Source: Streptomyces albipurpureus (GTDB lineage Bacteria > Actinomycetota > Actinomycetes > Streptomycetales > Streptomycetaceae). From it: DNA of 64,000 nucleotides. Where the stretch lies: contig NZ_JAMQAW010000011.1 of the NCBI RefSeq assembly GCF_023701525.1, positions 22,809 to 86,808 of the forward strand, read 5' to 3'. Positions within the stretch are counted from its first letter, which is position 1; each line of letters starts with the position of its first letter. The translations under genes were made by a program, and so were the position numbers. The notes under the pieces were generated by a model. It did no database searches. It saw only the letters and a list, made by a program, of their open reading frames with translations, and was not told the origin of the DNA. This document shows, piece after piece, positions 9,949-19,572 of this stretch.

Positions 9949-10660
9949 TGTGTGGAGGTCGCGCATGTGGGTGAGGACGCGCAGTCGGGGCCATGGGGTG
10001 GGGTCGTAGCCGTAGCTGTTGGTGAAGTCGGTGATCTGTTGGGGGGTTCGTCCGAAGCGGGTGCCTTGGACGGTGTTGGCGAGGTCGAGTTCGCGGGGTC
10101 CGTATGCGGCTTCGTCCCAGTCGCCGAGTCGTACGTTGTCGCCGTCCCAGAGGGTGTTACCGGGGTAGGCGTCGCCGTGGATGAATCCGTGCCCGAGGGG
10201 GAACTCAAGGTGTCGGTAGGCGTGGAGTGCGTCGTCGACCGCGGTGGTGAGCCATTGCCGCTGCGCAGGGTCGAGACAGATGCTGACCTCAACGGCGGAC
10301 CTGAGTGAGGTGAGTGGTTGATAGGTGGGCAGGGCGATCGGTGGCGTGGGCAGGTGGTGGTGTGTCCCGTTGGGGATAGTGCACCCAGAAGGTCACGATG
10401 TGGGCGGTGGTGGTGACCGGTGGTGCCAGCGGTTCGACGGCGGGGAACCCGCGTCCGGTGAGCCATCTCAGGAGCGCGACGATCTTGGTGACGTGCGCGG
10501 CTTCCGTGATGGGTCTCACCCGGGCGACGGCGTTGATCTCCGGGAGGTGGTAGACGTCGGTGGCGTGGCTGCGTATCTCGGTCATGCCGCGGGTGGAGAT
10601 GCCGAGTTCGCGAGAGGCGTCCCGGACGGAAGACTCAGAATCGCTGCGCTGGGTGGTCAC
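9942..10660 (-). pseudogene. phosphotransferase (APH family), frameshifted and 3'-truncated
   Basis: The minus strand encodes an APH-family phosphotransferase in two frames. The first part (to about 10370) ends ...HIVTFWVHYPQ. The second continues in another frame through HLEFPLGHGFIHGDAYPGN, VRLGDWDEAAYGPRELDL and TPWPRLRVLTHMRDLHTLG. The catalytic loop HGDAYPGN and the DWD metal motif are intact in the second frame, so a single indel near 10365-10385 disrupts an otherwise normal gene. The C-terminus is cut at about 9945, where the asparagine-synthase fragment begins. The likely GTG start at 10660 overlaps the TGA of an upstream remnant, showing these two were once an operon. Confidence 0.65.
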
Positions 10661-10810
10661 TGGGGAGACGGTAGCGCGCCTGCGTCGAGGACTTGGTAGT
10701 CGCTGGTCAGTTCGAGGAGTTCGCGGGTGGCGGGCTCGGGGAGCTGGGACTGGTGGAGGGCGTGGGTGACGTGGTGGAGGCCGCGGCTGAGCTGTTGGAT
10801 CCGATGTGAG
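10657..10810 (-). pseudogene. 3' remnant of the gene upstream of the phosphotransferase
   Basis: About 50 codons read on the minus strand with coding character (RIQQLSRGLHHVTHALHQ, then TRELLELTSDYQVLDAG) and end in a TGA that overlaps the phosphotransferase GTG (GTGA). This is the tail of a co-transcribed partner whose 5' part is missing. I do not recognise the family. The remnant ends beside the ABC-2 permease terminus. Confidence 0.4.
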
Positions 10811-10921
10811 CGGATTGGGCGCTGCCAGCGAGCTGTTGGAGATGACGTTCACGCGGTTGAAGGTGCCGTACACCGGTCGAAGAGCGGCAACGGTTGACCC
10901 CCGCTGGACGGGATTCGACTG

Positions 10922-11695
10922 TCAGGCATCCCGCCGGCGCAAGACCAGATAGCCGCCGATCAGGGCGGCGGCAGTCCAAGCCGACAGGATGACGAGCGCG
11001 ATCCCGGGGCCGTAGTCGGGACCGACGCTGGTGTCGTCGGGTGGTGAAGCAATGCGCATCAGTTCCATGCCGGCCTGATCGGGCAGGTACTGGAGAACGG
11101 GCTTGAGCGCGGGAATGTTGCCCAAGCCCTGTGAACCGAGGAACAACAGCGGAAGCAGTACACCCAGCGAGATGGCCGAGCTGCGCACGATGGTCGCCAC
11201 TCCCATGGAGAAGCCGCAGATCAGGGTCAGATAGACCACTGCACCGACGAGCGCGATCGGGACATCGTCCCTGCTGAGAGTGGTTCCATGGGGTCCGAAC
11301 GCCGCTTGGGCGCTGATGAACGTGACGATGACGGTGCACATGGAGCAAACGAGGGCGACGAGTGTGCCCGCGAGGATCTTGCCGCTGAAAAACAGCCCAC
11401 GTTGGGGCACTGCTGCGAGCGAGGCCCGTATCGACCCCGAAGAGTACTCGGAACCGACGATGAGCACACCGAATACGACCAGTGCGAGCTGTCCGAGCGT
11501 CACACCGTACAGTCCCACGAACAACGAATCGAAGTTGATGACGTCCTCAAGGCTATCGCGGTAGCTGAACCCGATGAGGGTACTGACTCCGGTGCTGAGG
11601 ACTAGCGTCAACAGCAAAGTGAGGCTGGTCGACCGGATGCTCCACATCTTGGTCCACTCGGCGGCGAACACCGCGCGGGGCGTGTTGCTGGTCAT
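10922..11695 (-). CDS. ABC-2 type transporter permease
   Basis: A 257-residue integral membrane protein with six predicted hydrophobic segments, beginning EWTKMWSIRSTSLTLLLTL, the usual cytoplasmic entry of ABC-2 permeases. The final hydrophobic stretch (ILSAWTAAALIGGYLVL) ends in a basic RRRDA tail. Its ATG overlaps the stop of the upstream ATPase gene, so the two form one exporter. The cargo could be a drug, peptide or lipid. The divergent two-component system next to it suggests an envelope-stress or antimicrobial-response module. Normal length; no sign of damage. Confidence 0.9.
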   Translation of the reverse strand: MTSNTPRAVFAAEWTKMWSIRSTSLTLLLTLVLSTGVSTLIGFSYRDSLEDVINFDSLFVGLYGVTLGQLALVVFGVLIVGSEYSSGSIRASLAAVPQRGLFFSGKILAGTLVALVCSMCTVIVTFISAQAAFGPHGTTLSRDDVPIALVGAVVYLTLICGFSMGVATIVRSSAISLGVLLPLLFLGSQGLGNIPALKPVLQYLPDQAGMELMRIASPPDDTSVGPDYGPGIALVILSAWTAAALIGGYLVLRRRDA

Positions 11696-12612
11696 CGATG
11701 CGTTCCCCTTGACTGCTCTGCCCGGTAGACGACCGTGTCGGCGGTGAGGCGCATGAACGCCTCTTCGAGAGAGGCTGTGTTCCGTCTCACCTCATGTACC
11801 GTCACCGCATGCGCCGCGGCGAGTACGCCGATCCGCTCAGCCTCGGCGGCCACCTGAAGACTGCCGTCGGCGCAGGCGGTGACCGTGATTCCGGCTCCGG
11901 CCAGCACATCGTGCAGTCGCTGCGGCTCCGGTGTTCGCACCTGCACCCCCGCGTCCGATTGCTGGTCGATGAAGGCGGTCATACTGGTGTCCGCGAGCAG
12001 TCGACCGCGGCCGATGATGATGAGGTGGTCGACGCTGAGTGCCACCTCGCTCATCAGATGGCTGGACACGAAGACGGTGCGCCCCTGCGTCGCCAGGTCC
12101 CGCATGAGCTTCCGAATCCACAGGACGCCTTCCGGGTCGAGCCCGTTGACAGGCTCGTCGAGCACCAGGATGGCGGGGTCACCCAGCAGCGCCGCGGCGA
12201 TTCCCAGCCGTTGACTCATGCCGAGGGAAAACGTCCTGGCCTGTCGGTGCGCGACGCTCGACAGCCCGGTCAGCTCGATCACCTCCCGTACCCGGCGTGC
12301 CGGGATTCCATTGCTGCGAGCCAGAATTCGCAGGTGGTTCAGTGCGGTCCGGCGTGGGTGCACAGCTCTGGCATCGAGCAAGGCACCCACCGTGCGCAAT
12401 GGGTCGGACAGCCGTTGGTATGGCACGCCGTCGATGCTGACCGTCCCGCTCGTGGGCCGGTCAAGGCCCAGCATCATGCGCATCGTGGTCGACTTTCCTG
12501 CGCCGTTGGGTCCCAGAAATCCCGTGACACGGCCGGGCTGCACCTGGAAGGAAAGCCCGTCCACAGCGGTGCATCTCCCGAAGCGCTTGGTCAGGTCGTT
12601 AGCTTCGATCAT
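11692..12612 (-). CDS. ABC transporter ATP-binding protein (ABC-2 exporter)
   Basis: A 306-residue ATPase. Walker A is GPNGAGKST at residues 34-42, the signature region reads FSLGMSQRLGIAAALLG (LGMSQ instead of LSGGQ, common in this DrrA/BcrA-like group), and Walker B is ILVLDEPVNGLDPEG. The C-terminal 90 residues form the accessory domain typical of drug and antibiotic exporters. It energises the permease whose ATG overlaps its stop. It is transcribed away from a histidine kinase/response regulator pair, a layout common for antimicrobial-sensing ABC modules in actinomycetes. The substrate cannot be assigned. Confidence 0.93.
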   Translation of the reverse strand: MIEANDLTKRFGRCTAVDGLSFQVQPGRVTGFLGPNGAGKSTTMRMMLGLDRPTSGTVSIDGVPYQRLSDPLRTVGALLDARAVHPRRTALNHLRILARSNGIPARRVREVIELTGLSSVAHRQARTFSLGMSQRLGIAAALLGDPAILVLDEPVNGLDPEGVLWIRKLMRDLATQGRTVFVSSHLMSEVALSVDHLIIIGRGRLLADTSMTAFIDQQSDAGVQVRTPEPQRLHDVLAGAGITVTACADGSLQVAAEAERIGVLAAAHAVTVHEVRRNTASLEEAFMRLTADTVVYRAEQSRGTHR

Positions 12613-12792
12613 GCTGGTGATGGTCTGCGACCCACGGCGGCCTGCGCATCCGGCTGGACGCTGACCCTCCTTCCTCCGCCTCCAAGGGGAGCCAGGGCGT
12701 CAACTGCGCCCACGCATCCCCCTGTGGGCGGAGCGACCGTCACGGCCGCCGGGGGGAGGCGCATCAGCCATACACCTGGATAGGGTCGAGCG

Positions 12793-13989
12793 GTGCAAGC
12801 AGGTACCGCGATGGACCCCGACGATCATCCGATCCTGGCCCGGCGGCTGAGCCGGCGCCGGCGCATCGCCCTGGACAGCCTGCTCGTCTTCGCTTACCTG
12901 GCCGCGCTGTTGCTGACCGGTTCGACCGGTGCCGCCGCCGCCACGCCCTCGTTGGAGGTGCCGTGGGAGCAGCTCACCCTCGTCGTCGCGGCTATCGTGC
13001 CGCTCGTCGTACGGCGGATCTGGCCGTTGCCCGTGTTCGCAGTCGTGCTGGCGGTGAGCGTCTTGGCCGTCGCACGTGATGTGTTGTGGGACCCCTTTCT
13101 GCCAGCGTCCTTCGCCATCTACATCGTCGCCGTCAGGCTGCCGTTGCACCGTTGGTGGCAGCGATGGCTGCCCGGTCTGACGATCGCCTCGTTGGCCCTG
13201 GCCGACCTTGCCGCACGGGCGATCGCAGATGAGGCGTTTGGGCGGCGTGGCAGTCCAGGTCTGCTGCCGCTCGGCTTCGCCGCACTCCTCGGCGCCTGGC
13301 AGCTGGGGCGCTCCGCACACCAGAAGCGCGCAGTTGCCATTCGGGTTGCCGAGCACATCGCGCAGCGCGCCGCCACGGAGGAGCGTCTGCGGATCGCCCG
13401 CGAACTCCATGACGTCGTCACCCACAGCATGGGTCTGATCGCGGTCAAGGCCGGCGTGGCCAACCATGTGCTGCCCACCAATCCGCAGGAGGCGTATGAC
13501 GCGCTGCGGGTGATCGAGCACACGAGCCGTACCGCGCTGAACGACATGCGTCGGATGCTTGGTGTGCTGCGTACCTCCGAGGGCGGACACCAGTCTGCGG
13601 CTCTCGGCCCCGTTCCCGGCGCAGTTGCGCTGCCGGAGCTTGTCGGGGCGGCGGGTGCGCAGCTGACGATGCGCGGTGTGGAACGTCTGCCTGATGGGGT
13701 TGGGCTGGCCGTCTACCGCATCGTGCAGGAGGCGCTCACCAATGTTGCCAAGCATGCCGGCGCGGCGGCGCGTTGCCAGGTGGTGATCGATGCGGACGGC
13801 CATCGAGTTCGGCTCGACATCACCGACGACGGAGGCAACGGGACGATCCTCGCGACGGCGCCCGGTGGTCACGGCATCGTCGGCATGCGCGAACGCGTCG
13901 CTCTGTACGGCGGTACCTTCACCGCCGGACCGCATCCGCAGGGTGGCTTCGCGATACGCGTGTCCCTGCCGTACAAGGAGAACGCATGA
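12793..13989 (+). CDS. sensor histidine kinase, NarL/LiaS type
   Basis: A 398-residue membrane kinase. Four or five hydrophobic segments occupy residues 25-170 with almost no extracellular loop, the pattern of intramembrane-sensing kinases. The HisKA_3 box is ERLRIARELHDVVTHSMG with phospho-acceptor His206, followed by a HATPase domain with N-box EALTNVAKHA and G-box GGHGIVGMRERV. It should phosphorylate the adjacent response regulator, whose ATG overlaps its stop. The GTG at 12793 is the most upstream start; the ATG at 12811 is also plausible. The divergent ABC-2 exporter is the obvious candidate target. Confidence 0.92.
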   Translation: MQAGTAMDPDDHPILARRLSRRRRIALDSLLVFAYLAALLLTGSTGAAAATPSLEVPWEQLTLVVAAIVPLVVRRIWPLPVFAVVLAVSVLAVARDVLWDPFLPASFAIYIVAVRLPLHRWWQRWLPGLTIASLALADLAARAIADEAFGRRGSPGLLPLGFAALLGAWQLGRSAHQKRAVAIRVAEHIAQRAATEERLRIARELHDVVTHSMGLIAVKAGVANHVLPTNPQEAYDALRVIEHTSRTALNDMRRMLGVLRTSEGGHQSAALGPVPGAVALPELVGAAGAQLTMRGVERLPDGVGLAVYRIVQEALTNVAKHAGAAARCQVVIDADGHRVRLDITDDGGNGTILATAPGGHGIVGMRERVALYGGTFTAGPHPQGGFAIRVSLPYKENA

Positions 13990-14693
13990 CCCCGAGCCCG
14001 GAACTATCCGCGAATCCCGTGAAGGTTCTGATCGCCGACGATCAGGTGCTGCTCCGCGGCAGTCTACGAGTCCTCGTCGACGCGGAACCTGGTCTGGTGA
14101 CGACGGCGGAGGCAGCGACCGGGACCGAGGCGGTGCGATCTGCCCGGCAGAACCCACCGGACGTGGTCCTGATGGACGTCCGTATGCCCGGAATGGACGG
14201 CATCGAGGCGACCCGGCACATCTGTGGCTCCCCCGAGACAGCGAACGTCAAGGTGCTGATCTTGACCATGTTCGACCTGGACGGGTACGTCTACGCCGCC
14301 CTGCGAGCGGGAGCCAGCGGGTTCCTCCTCAAGGACACGCCCCCGGCCGAGCTGCTTGCGGCGGTTCGGGTCATCGCAGCCGGCGATGCCCTACTGGCAC
14401 CGGCCGTGACGAGACGCCTGATCGCAGAGTTCGCCCGCAGGCCTGGGCCCACGCGACCGCTACCGCGCACCCTGGACGGCGTTACCGAGCGCGAACGTGA
14501 GGTTCTGGCGCTCATTGCCCGTGGGCTGTCCAATACAGAGATCGCCGAGCGGCTGTACCTCGGTATCGCCACCGTGAAGACCCATGTCAGCCATCTACTG
14601 GCCAAGCTCGACGCTCGGGATCGCGCCCAGTTGGTGATCGTCGCGTATGAGAGTGGCCTGGTTGCGGTGGCACGACCACCGATCGGCCCCTGA
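13986..14693 (+). CDS. response regulator, NarL/FixJ family
   Basis: A 235-residue two-domain regulator. The receiver domain holds the acidic pair in VLIADDQ, the phospho-acceptor Asp64 in VVLMDVRMPGMDG, and Lys in GFLLKDTPP. The LuxR-type HTH covers about 168-230 (LTEREREVLALIARGLSN-like core, then IATVKTHVSHLLAKL). It overlaps the kinase stop by ATGA and probably regulates the divergent exporter and itself. A 6-bp perfect stem (14685-14700) straddles its stop codon and may serve as a terminator. Confidence 0.94.
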   Translation: MTPSPELSANPVKVLIADDQVLLRGSLRVLVDAEPGLVTTAEAATGTEAVRSARQNPPDVVLMDVRMPGMDGIEATRHICGSPETANVKVLILTMFDLDGYVYAALRAGASGFLLKDTPPAELLAAVRVIAAGDALLAPAVTRRLIAEFARRPGPTRPLPRTLDGVTEREREVLALIARGLSNTEIAERLYLGIATVKTHVSHLLAKLDARDRAQLVIVAYESGLVAVARPPIGP

Positions 14694-14700
14694 CGGGGCC
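14685..14700. terminator. short GC hairpin at the response-regulator stop
   Basis: GGCCCC-TGAC-GGGGCC, a perfect 6-bp stem with a 4-nt loop that contains the stop codon. No T-run follows, which is usual for high-GC actinomycete terminators. Weak evidence on its own. Confidence 0.3.
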
Positions 14701-14718
14701 CTGTCAGCAGCACCGGGC

Positions 14719-15130
14719 GTGCTCCGCGTGCGGCTGCTGCCCTTTGAGGCGACCGCGTCATATGTCCAACGCCGCGCTACGGCCTACCAGCTGACGCTGC
14801 CCCAGCTCCTCCACGGTGTCGGCATCGCCCTCCACGGCCACGGCACCCTGCCGGCAGCCGAACTCCACCTCAACCACAACGCGGCCCGTCACCTCGCCGC
14901 ACCCCACTCCCCCACCTCACGCGCGCCCTGCCCCACTCATCCGCAACGACACCGCCCACGACACCGAGGCGGCCGCGCTCTGGAAGCGGCTCGTGGCAGG
15001 GCAGCAGCCAGTTCTTGCCTGCGCGCTGTGCACCCGCCACCGCAGCCGCAGCGCAACACCCACCGCCTGGGTACACCCACCGCCGTACCGGCTGGTGTGC
15101 CCGCGCCACCAGCAAGCCACTCCCGACCCA
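14719..15130 (+). pseudogene. TniQ-like protein fragment, multiply frameshifted
   Basis: The GTG at 14719 opens a frame reading VRLLPFEATASYVQRRATAY followed by a helical stretch, like the start of actinobacterial TniQ-family proteins of Tn7/Tn5053-type transposons. Between 14900 and 14945 the reading frame must shift twice to reach a zinc-ribbon-like block (ACALCTRHRSRS...YRLVCPRHQQ) typical of the middle of these proteins. Similarity ends near 15130, where an opposing ISL3 transposase begins. A partner transposase or TniB ATPase is absent. The family call rests on pattern recognition. Confidence 0.4.
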
Positions 15131-16473
15131 GGGCGCAGCCCGCGCGTCGTCGCCAGCGCGGGGTTCCGCTCGCACAGTTCGTCGAGAGCTTTTCGCTCAA
15201 CGTCTGTGAGGCGCTCGGGCCGACGCATGATCCAGTCGGTGACCCTGCGCACGGTCAAGTGGGGCAAGGGGGCGGTGGCCGGGATCGCACCGTTACGGTA
15301 GGGCTTCTGGTGCCGGCGGACGGTGTTGACGTCGCCGTGGTAGCCGAGCCGCCGGATCTCCCGGGTGAGCGCCGAGGCATTGGTGCAGCCTTCCATCCAG
15401 CGGTGGTGCAGGTAGAGGCGGTAATCGTCGATCAGCGTGGGCCGGTGGATGGCTGCGATGAGAAGTTCATCGACTTCTGCGGCGCGTGCGAAGCGGTTGA
15501 CCGTGCCGCGGCTGAGCTGGAGGTCGCGTGCGATAGCGCGAAGGCTGTCACCGCGTTCGATGCGTTCGTGGATCAGTTGGTGGCGTTCGCGAGTGCGGGC
15601 GACCAGAGGCCGCGGCCGTCCGTGGATGTCCAGCTCTGCCCGGTCGTGGCCTTCATGGGGTGGGCCGTCTTCGATGCGGTCGTCGTGGGAAGTGAGGGGT
15701 TGTCGCGGGTCAGCGCGATACCGCCCAATGACGCGTTCGACTGCTTGCGCCAGGTTGTTCAGAAGGTGCCATGCATCGGCTACCTGTCTGGCCTGCGGAG
15801 CGCCGGTCTGGGCCCCGTCGCGGAAGGATCAGGCCCGGTCGCGGCAGATGATCCGGACCTCAGGGTGATCCCGCAGCCAGGACGCGAAGGTACCCGCGGC
15901 CCGGTCGGCCAGGACATCGACCGGGCGGCGGGTTGCCATGTCGACGAGGATCGTCGCGTAGGTGCGTCCCCTTCGAACGGCGAACTCGTCGACGCCGAGA
16001 TGCGGCACCAGTCCCGATGAAGGGAGCGGAAGCGCCCGGATCAGCCGGAGCAGCGTGTCCTTGCAGGTGTCGATTGCCATGAGCTCGGACAGGCGAGCTC
16101 CTGGCCGGCCGCCCAGGAACAGGGCCACGTCGGTGAGCTGGGTGGTGAGAGCGTCCGTGCGGCGTGCGTGGCGACGGGTCAGGGCAGGTATCTGCTCGGC
16201 AAACGTCCGGCGGGCGCAGTGCTGGTTCCCGCATACAAGTCGACGCGCTCGCAGTTCGATGCGTTCGCGTCGGCCGGCGACCGGACGATCCGCAAGAGTC
16301 CGCTGGTAGTAGCAGTGCACTCTCGAAGATCTCTGCCCGCATCCGGAACAGGCCGCCGACACGGCCCGTGAACGCACGGCGACCCGGGCCTCCGCATCCG
16401 TCAGCACCAGTTGGTCGACCTTCACACCGACACCAGGCAGTAGAAGGTCCGCGACCTGCACCCCACTCGTCAC
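15130..16473 (-). pseudogene. ISL3-family transposase, nonsense-mutated and 3'-truncated
   Basis: The minus strand encodes an ISL3-type DDE transposase. An N-terminal zinc ribbon (SAACSGCGQRSSRVH) is followed by LADRPVAGRRERIELRARR, a HTH region and the catalytic LGVDEFAVRRGRTYATILVD. At 15829-15831 a TGA interrupts the frame after IICRDRA, but the same frame continues with GAQTGAPQARQVADAWHLL and NNLAQAVERVIGR to about 15140. A single base change therefore killed it. The C-terminal part with the last catalytic Glu (usually followed by VEGHVNRIK) is missing, replaced by the TniQ-like fragment. The GTG at 16473 is the likely old start; a TTG at 16500 is also possible. Confidence 0.7.
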
Positions 16474-16661
16474 GCCTGATGGCTGCCCAACCACCCCCAA
16501 ATTCGCGACAGAGCCCGAAAGCTGAGCCAGAGCCGTCTCTCGTGAATAGAGCCAGGCGTCACGGGCCGCAGCGACGTGGCCCCGGAACCGGACGCAGAGC
16601 GTCGCGAAACGCTCAACGTCTCGAGCACACCTTGGGGGGAACCACCTGCTGGAGACCGGAC

Positions 16662-17090
16662 TCAGTCCGTATCAGCCCCGCAGTTGAGGCGAGATGTCTG
16701 CAGGAAGTCCTGCAGTTCCTCTGTCTTCTGGACGAATTGACGGTCCAGAAGGGAGATCGGGGCGCGTAGAAAGACGCTCCGCCCGTCCCTCAGGGACACC
16801 CGCACCCGGTCGATGCCCGCGCTGCGGCGTACGGTGATGTCGCGGACGTCCGTCCAGTCGGCCCTGCCCCGATCGCCCTTGCCGAAGGCGAGGAAACGCG
16901 GCGTGGCGGTGACCGCCTCCGGGCGCGGCAGTACCAGAATGCCCAGAGCGGCTGAGCCGATCACCCGCAGATGGTTCCGTATCCCCGCGACGGTCACCGG
17001 CTCACCCGTGACCAGCAGGATGACCTGGAAGAGCAGCCCACCGAGCAGCAGTGCGCTGACGAGCGGAAGAGCGAACTGTCCCATACCCAT
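16662..17090 (-). CDS. small membrane protein with PH-like domain, unknown function
   Basis: A 142-residue protein with two N-terminal hydrophobic segments (PLVSALLLGGLLFQVILLVT and VIGSAALGILVL) followed by a soluble beta-rich domain (DWTDVRDITVRRSAG...VRVSLRDGRSVFLRAP). That layout fits bacterial PH-like/bPH domains that face the cytoplasm. I take the ATG at 17090 because GAGGAAG lies upstream; the frame is open a further 18 codons. No function can be given. It stands alone between transposon remnants and a GntR remnant. Confidence 0.6.
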   Translation of the reverse strand: MGMGQFALPLVSALLLGGLLFQVILLVTGEPVTVAGIRNHLRVIGSAALGILVLPRPEAVTATPRFLAFGKGDRGRADWTDVRDITVRRSAGIDRVRVSLRDGRSVFLRAPISLLDRQFVQKTEELQDFLQTSRLNCGADTD

Positions 17091-17447
17091 GATCGCTTCT
17101 TCCTCGTGCCCGGCGCCGGTGGCGCCTCCCACGGGAGGCGCCACCGGCAGGTCATGGGACCGAGCGGCCGAGAGGCCGCCGTACCCCTACTTCTTACAGT
17201 GCTTGTGCCGCTTGCCCACGTTCCCGGGCTTGGCCCAGGGCCGCACACCTATGCTCACGCTCGCTCCCATGGCCCAGGCAAAGCAGCCTTGGCGAGCCGC
17301 GGCTGCATTGATGTGATGCACGGCCCAAGCCGTGTACGCCCAGGCCAACCCTCCACGAGCCAGGACTCACCAGGAACTTAACTCGCTCCCATAATCGCCG
17401 TGGTCACCTGCTGGGGCCGCCCGGCGGCTAGCGGCCGGGCCTGCCTC

Positions 17448-17640
17448 AGTCGATGGTCGAGGCGCGGAATCAGTAGCGGTCTCCCTCGTAGATGGCGACT
17501 GTCAGTTCCATGGGTCTCGCATCCTGGTTGAAGGCAAGTTGCGTCGCCACCAGCACGGGGGGCGGTGAGTTCCAGCAGTCCTCGTTCCTCCACGGTCCGT
17601 TGTCGTGCCTCGACCGAGTAGTCCGCGACGTGCGGCACCT
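17448..17640 (-). pseudogene. GntR-family regulator remnant (end of UTRA domain)
   Basis: The minus strand preserves the last part of a GntR/UTRA regulator in two frames: RQRTVEERGLLEL, then after a shift PPVLVATQLAFNQD and RPMELTVAIYEGDRY-stop-FRASTID. The TGA after DRY stands where family members have Trp. At least one frameshift and one nonsense change are visible and the HTH domain is gone. Confidence 0.55.
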
Positions 17641-17770
17641 GTGACGGGGCGCCTGAAGCAGGGTCGCGTAGAGGGTTGAGTGTGTGAAATCGGTGTCCGC
17701 CCGGCTCGTCAGAGGTCTATGCTCAGCTCCTGACCAGCGGTGATGCGTTGGCCGTTTGAGGTCGCCACCG

Positions 17771-18652
17771 TTAGGCAACCGCCTGATGCAGGAGTTCCTG
17801 GATGCGCAGGCCGCGGTGGGCGTCGATGGCGTGGCTGGTCCCCGAGCGTACGGCGGCGGCGAACTCCCGTCGCAGCACCGGCCAGCACTCCTCGTGATCT
17901 AGCCCGGCCGTGTCATACAGGAGGGGGCCATTGGCGCCGTACAGCTCCACCTGGGTGCGGGCCCGGGGCAGCGGGACGGCTCCGGACAGGGACGCCTGGC
18001 TGACGGCTCCGTTGGCGTGCTCGCAGGTCAGCTCGATCCAGCGGCGTGGATCTCCGGTGCTGCGGACGGTAGTGATGGGGCCGATGGCGGCATCGAGCAG
18101 GTCCAGGAGGTGAGGGCCGAGGTCGAGCAGAGCGCCGTGTTCCAGTCGCCAGGCGGTGGCCAGGTCGCCGTCGAGGAAGGCGCCGTGGAGATAGCAGGAG
18201 CGCGCTCCGGTGACGGTGATGTCCTCGGCCGCACGCAGGAAGGCACGTGTGGCGGGGTGGTAGCGCTTGGTCAGGACGAGCTGGGTGACCACCCGGTGTT
18301 CGGAGACCGCGTCGGCGACCGCCCGGGCCGACGCGAGGTCGGGGCCAAGCGGTTTCTCAAGCAGCATGGGCTTGCCGGCCCTGGCCGCTCGGACGGCGAG
18401 TTCTGCCTGAATGGCCGGGGGCACGGCGAACGCGACCGCCTCGCTCAGGTCGAGCAGTTCCTCGAAGGTGGCCGCGACCGGCGCACCGTAGGGCGCGGCT
18501 GTCTCCGCCGCTGCCTCCGGTCGGCGCGCCCACACACCCGCGAGGGTGGTCTCGGGCCCTGCGGCGAGGCTGCGGGCGTGCATGGCCCGCGCCCAGGGGC
18601 CGGCGCCGACGAGGCCGACTCGGACGGGAGGAGACTGCGGGGAGTGGGGCAT
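17771..18652 (-). CDS. Gfo/Idh/MocA family oxidoreductase
   Basis: A 293-residue NAD(P)-dependent oxidoreductase. The Rossmann motif VGLVGAGPWARAMH lies at the N-terminus, the conserved LLEKPLGPD (EKP motif) near residue 98, and the catalytic-domain motif ALLDLGPHLLDLLDA follows. Family members act on sugars, inositols or their derivatives. AGGAG precedes the ATG. It lies 31 bp downstream of a truncated ROK-family regulator/kinase, suggesting a broken sugar-utilisation operon. It is somewhat shorter than the usual 330-350 residues, but both domains look complete. Confidence 0.88.
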   Translation of the reverse strand: MPHSPQSPPVRVGLVGAGPWARAMHARSLAAGPETTLAGVWARRPEAAAETAAPYGAPVAATFEELLDLSEAVAFAVPPAIQAELAVRAARAGKPMLLEKPLGPDLASARAVADAVSEHRVVTQLVLTKRYHPATRAFLRAAEDITVTGARSCYLHGAFLDGDLATAWRLEHGALLDLGPHLLDLLDAAIGPITTVRSTGDPRRWIELTCEHANGAVSQASLSGAVPLPRARTQVELYGANGPLLYDTAGLDHEECWPVLRREFAAAVRSGTSHAIDAHRGLRIQELLHQAVA

Positions 18653-18683
18653 GGTGCGCTCCTGGGTAGGGCGGGGCGGAGAG

Positions 18684-19572
18684 TCAGGAAGATCGCGTGG
18701 CGGCCGCGAGCCGTGCGTCGGCCTGTCCCGGCGCGTAGAGGTGCTCCACGACCATGACCGCGGCTCCGATCAGACCCGCCTGTTCACCCAGTTGGGATGT
18801 CGCAACGGTGAGATGGGCGGTGGTGCGCGGCATGGCGCGCTGGTACAGCAATTCCCGGACTCCGGTGACGAAGGGGTTGCCTGCGAGGTCGCCGGAGATG
18901 ACGAGGACACCCGGGTTGAGCAAGGTGACGACGGTGACGAGGACCTCGCCGACCTGCTGACCGGCTTCGCGGGCCAGGCGTACGGCGTCCGGCTGGCCCG
19001 CCGCCAGATGGGCGCGGACATCGGAACCTGACGAGGTGGGAATGCCGATATCGGTGAGCTGTACGGCGATCGACCGGCCGCTCGCCACGGCGGCGAGACA
19101 GCCGTAGGAGCCGCACATGCACAGGGCGCCGGGGCGGTCGTGCAGCCGGATGTGCCCGATGTCGCCGGCCCCGCCGTCGATGCCACGGTACGGTTCGCCT
19201 CCCACGACGACACCGGCGCCGATGCCGGTGGACACCTTGACGAGCAGGAAGGCCGCGCAGTCGGGATAGTGCCGTCGCTGCTCGGCGTAGGCCATGAGGT
19301 TGGCGTCGTTGTCCACGAGTACGGGGACGTCGTCGCTCGCGCCCCGGACGTGATGGGCGTACGCCTCCCGCAGCCGCACGGGAATGGGGTAGCGGTCCCA
19401 GCCGGGCATGATCGGCGGCTGGACGACGGTGCCCGTGGTCCAGTCGACGGGGCCGGGCACCGACAGACCGATGCCGCACACTGCGGCCGCGTTCGCGCCT
19501 GCGGTTTCGAGCAGCCTCGGGAACCAGGAGGCGACGGTGTCGAGCACTCGCTCCGGGCTGTCGATCTCACCT
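18684..19572 (-). pseudogene. ROK-family protein, 5'-truncated
   Basis: The minus strand carries the ROK (repressor/ORF/kinase) fold: LVDNDANLMAYAE, the ATPase loop VSTGIGAGVVVGG, and the zinc signature CMCGSYGCLAAVASGRS. The normal N-terminus, either a winged HTH in regulators or the first ATPase loop in kinases, is missing. Upstream of about 19570 the DNA is antisense to an alcohol-dehydrogenase tail. The open frame continues upstream by chance. No good start codon with a ribosome site was found near the junction. It was probably co-transcribed with the Gfo/Idh/MocA gene. Confidence 0.65.
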
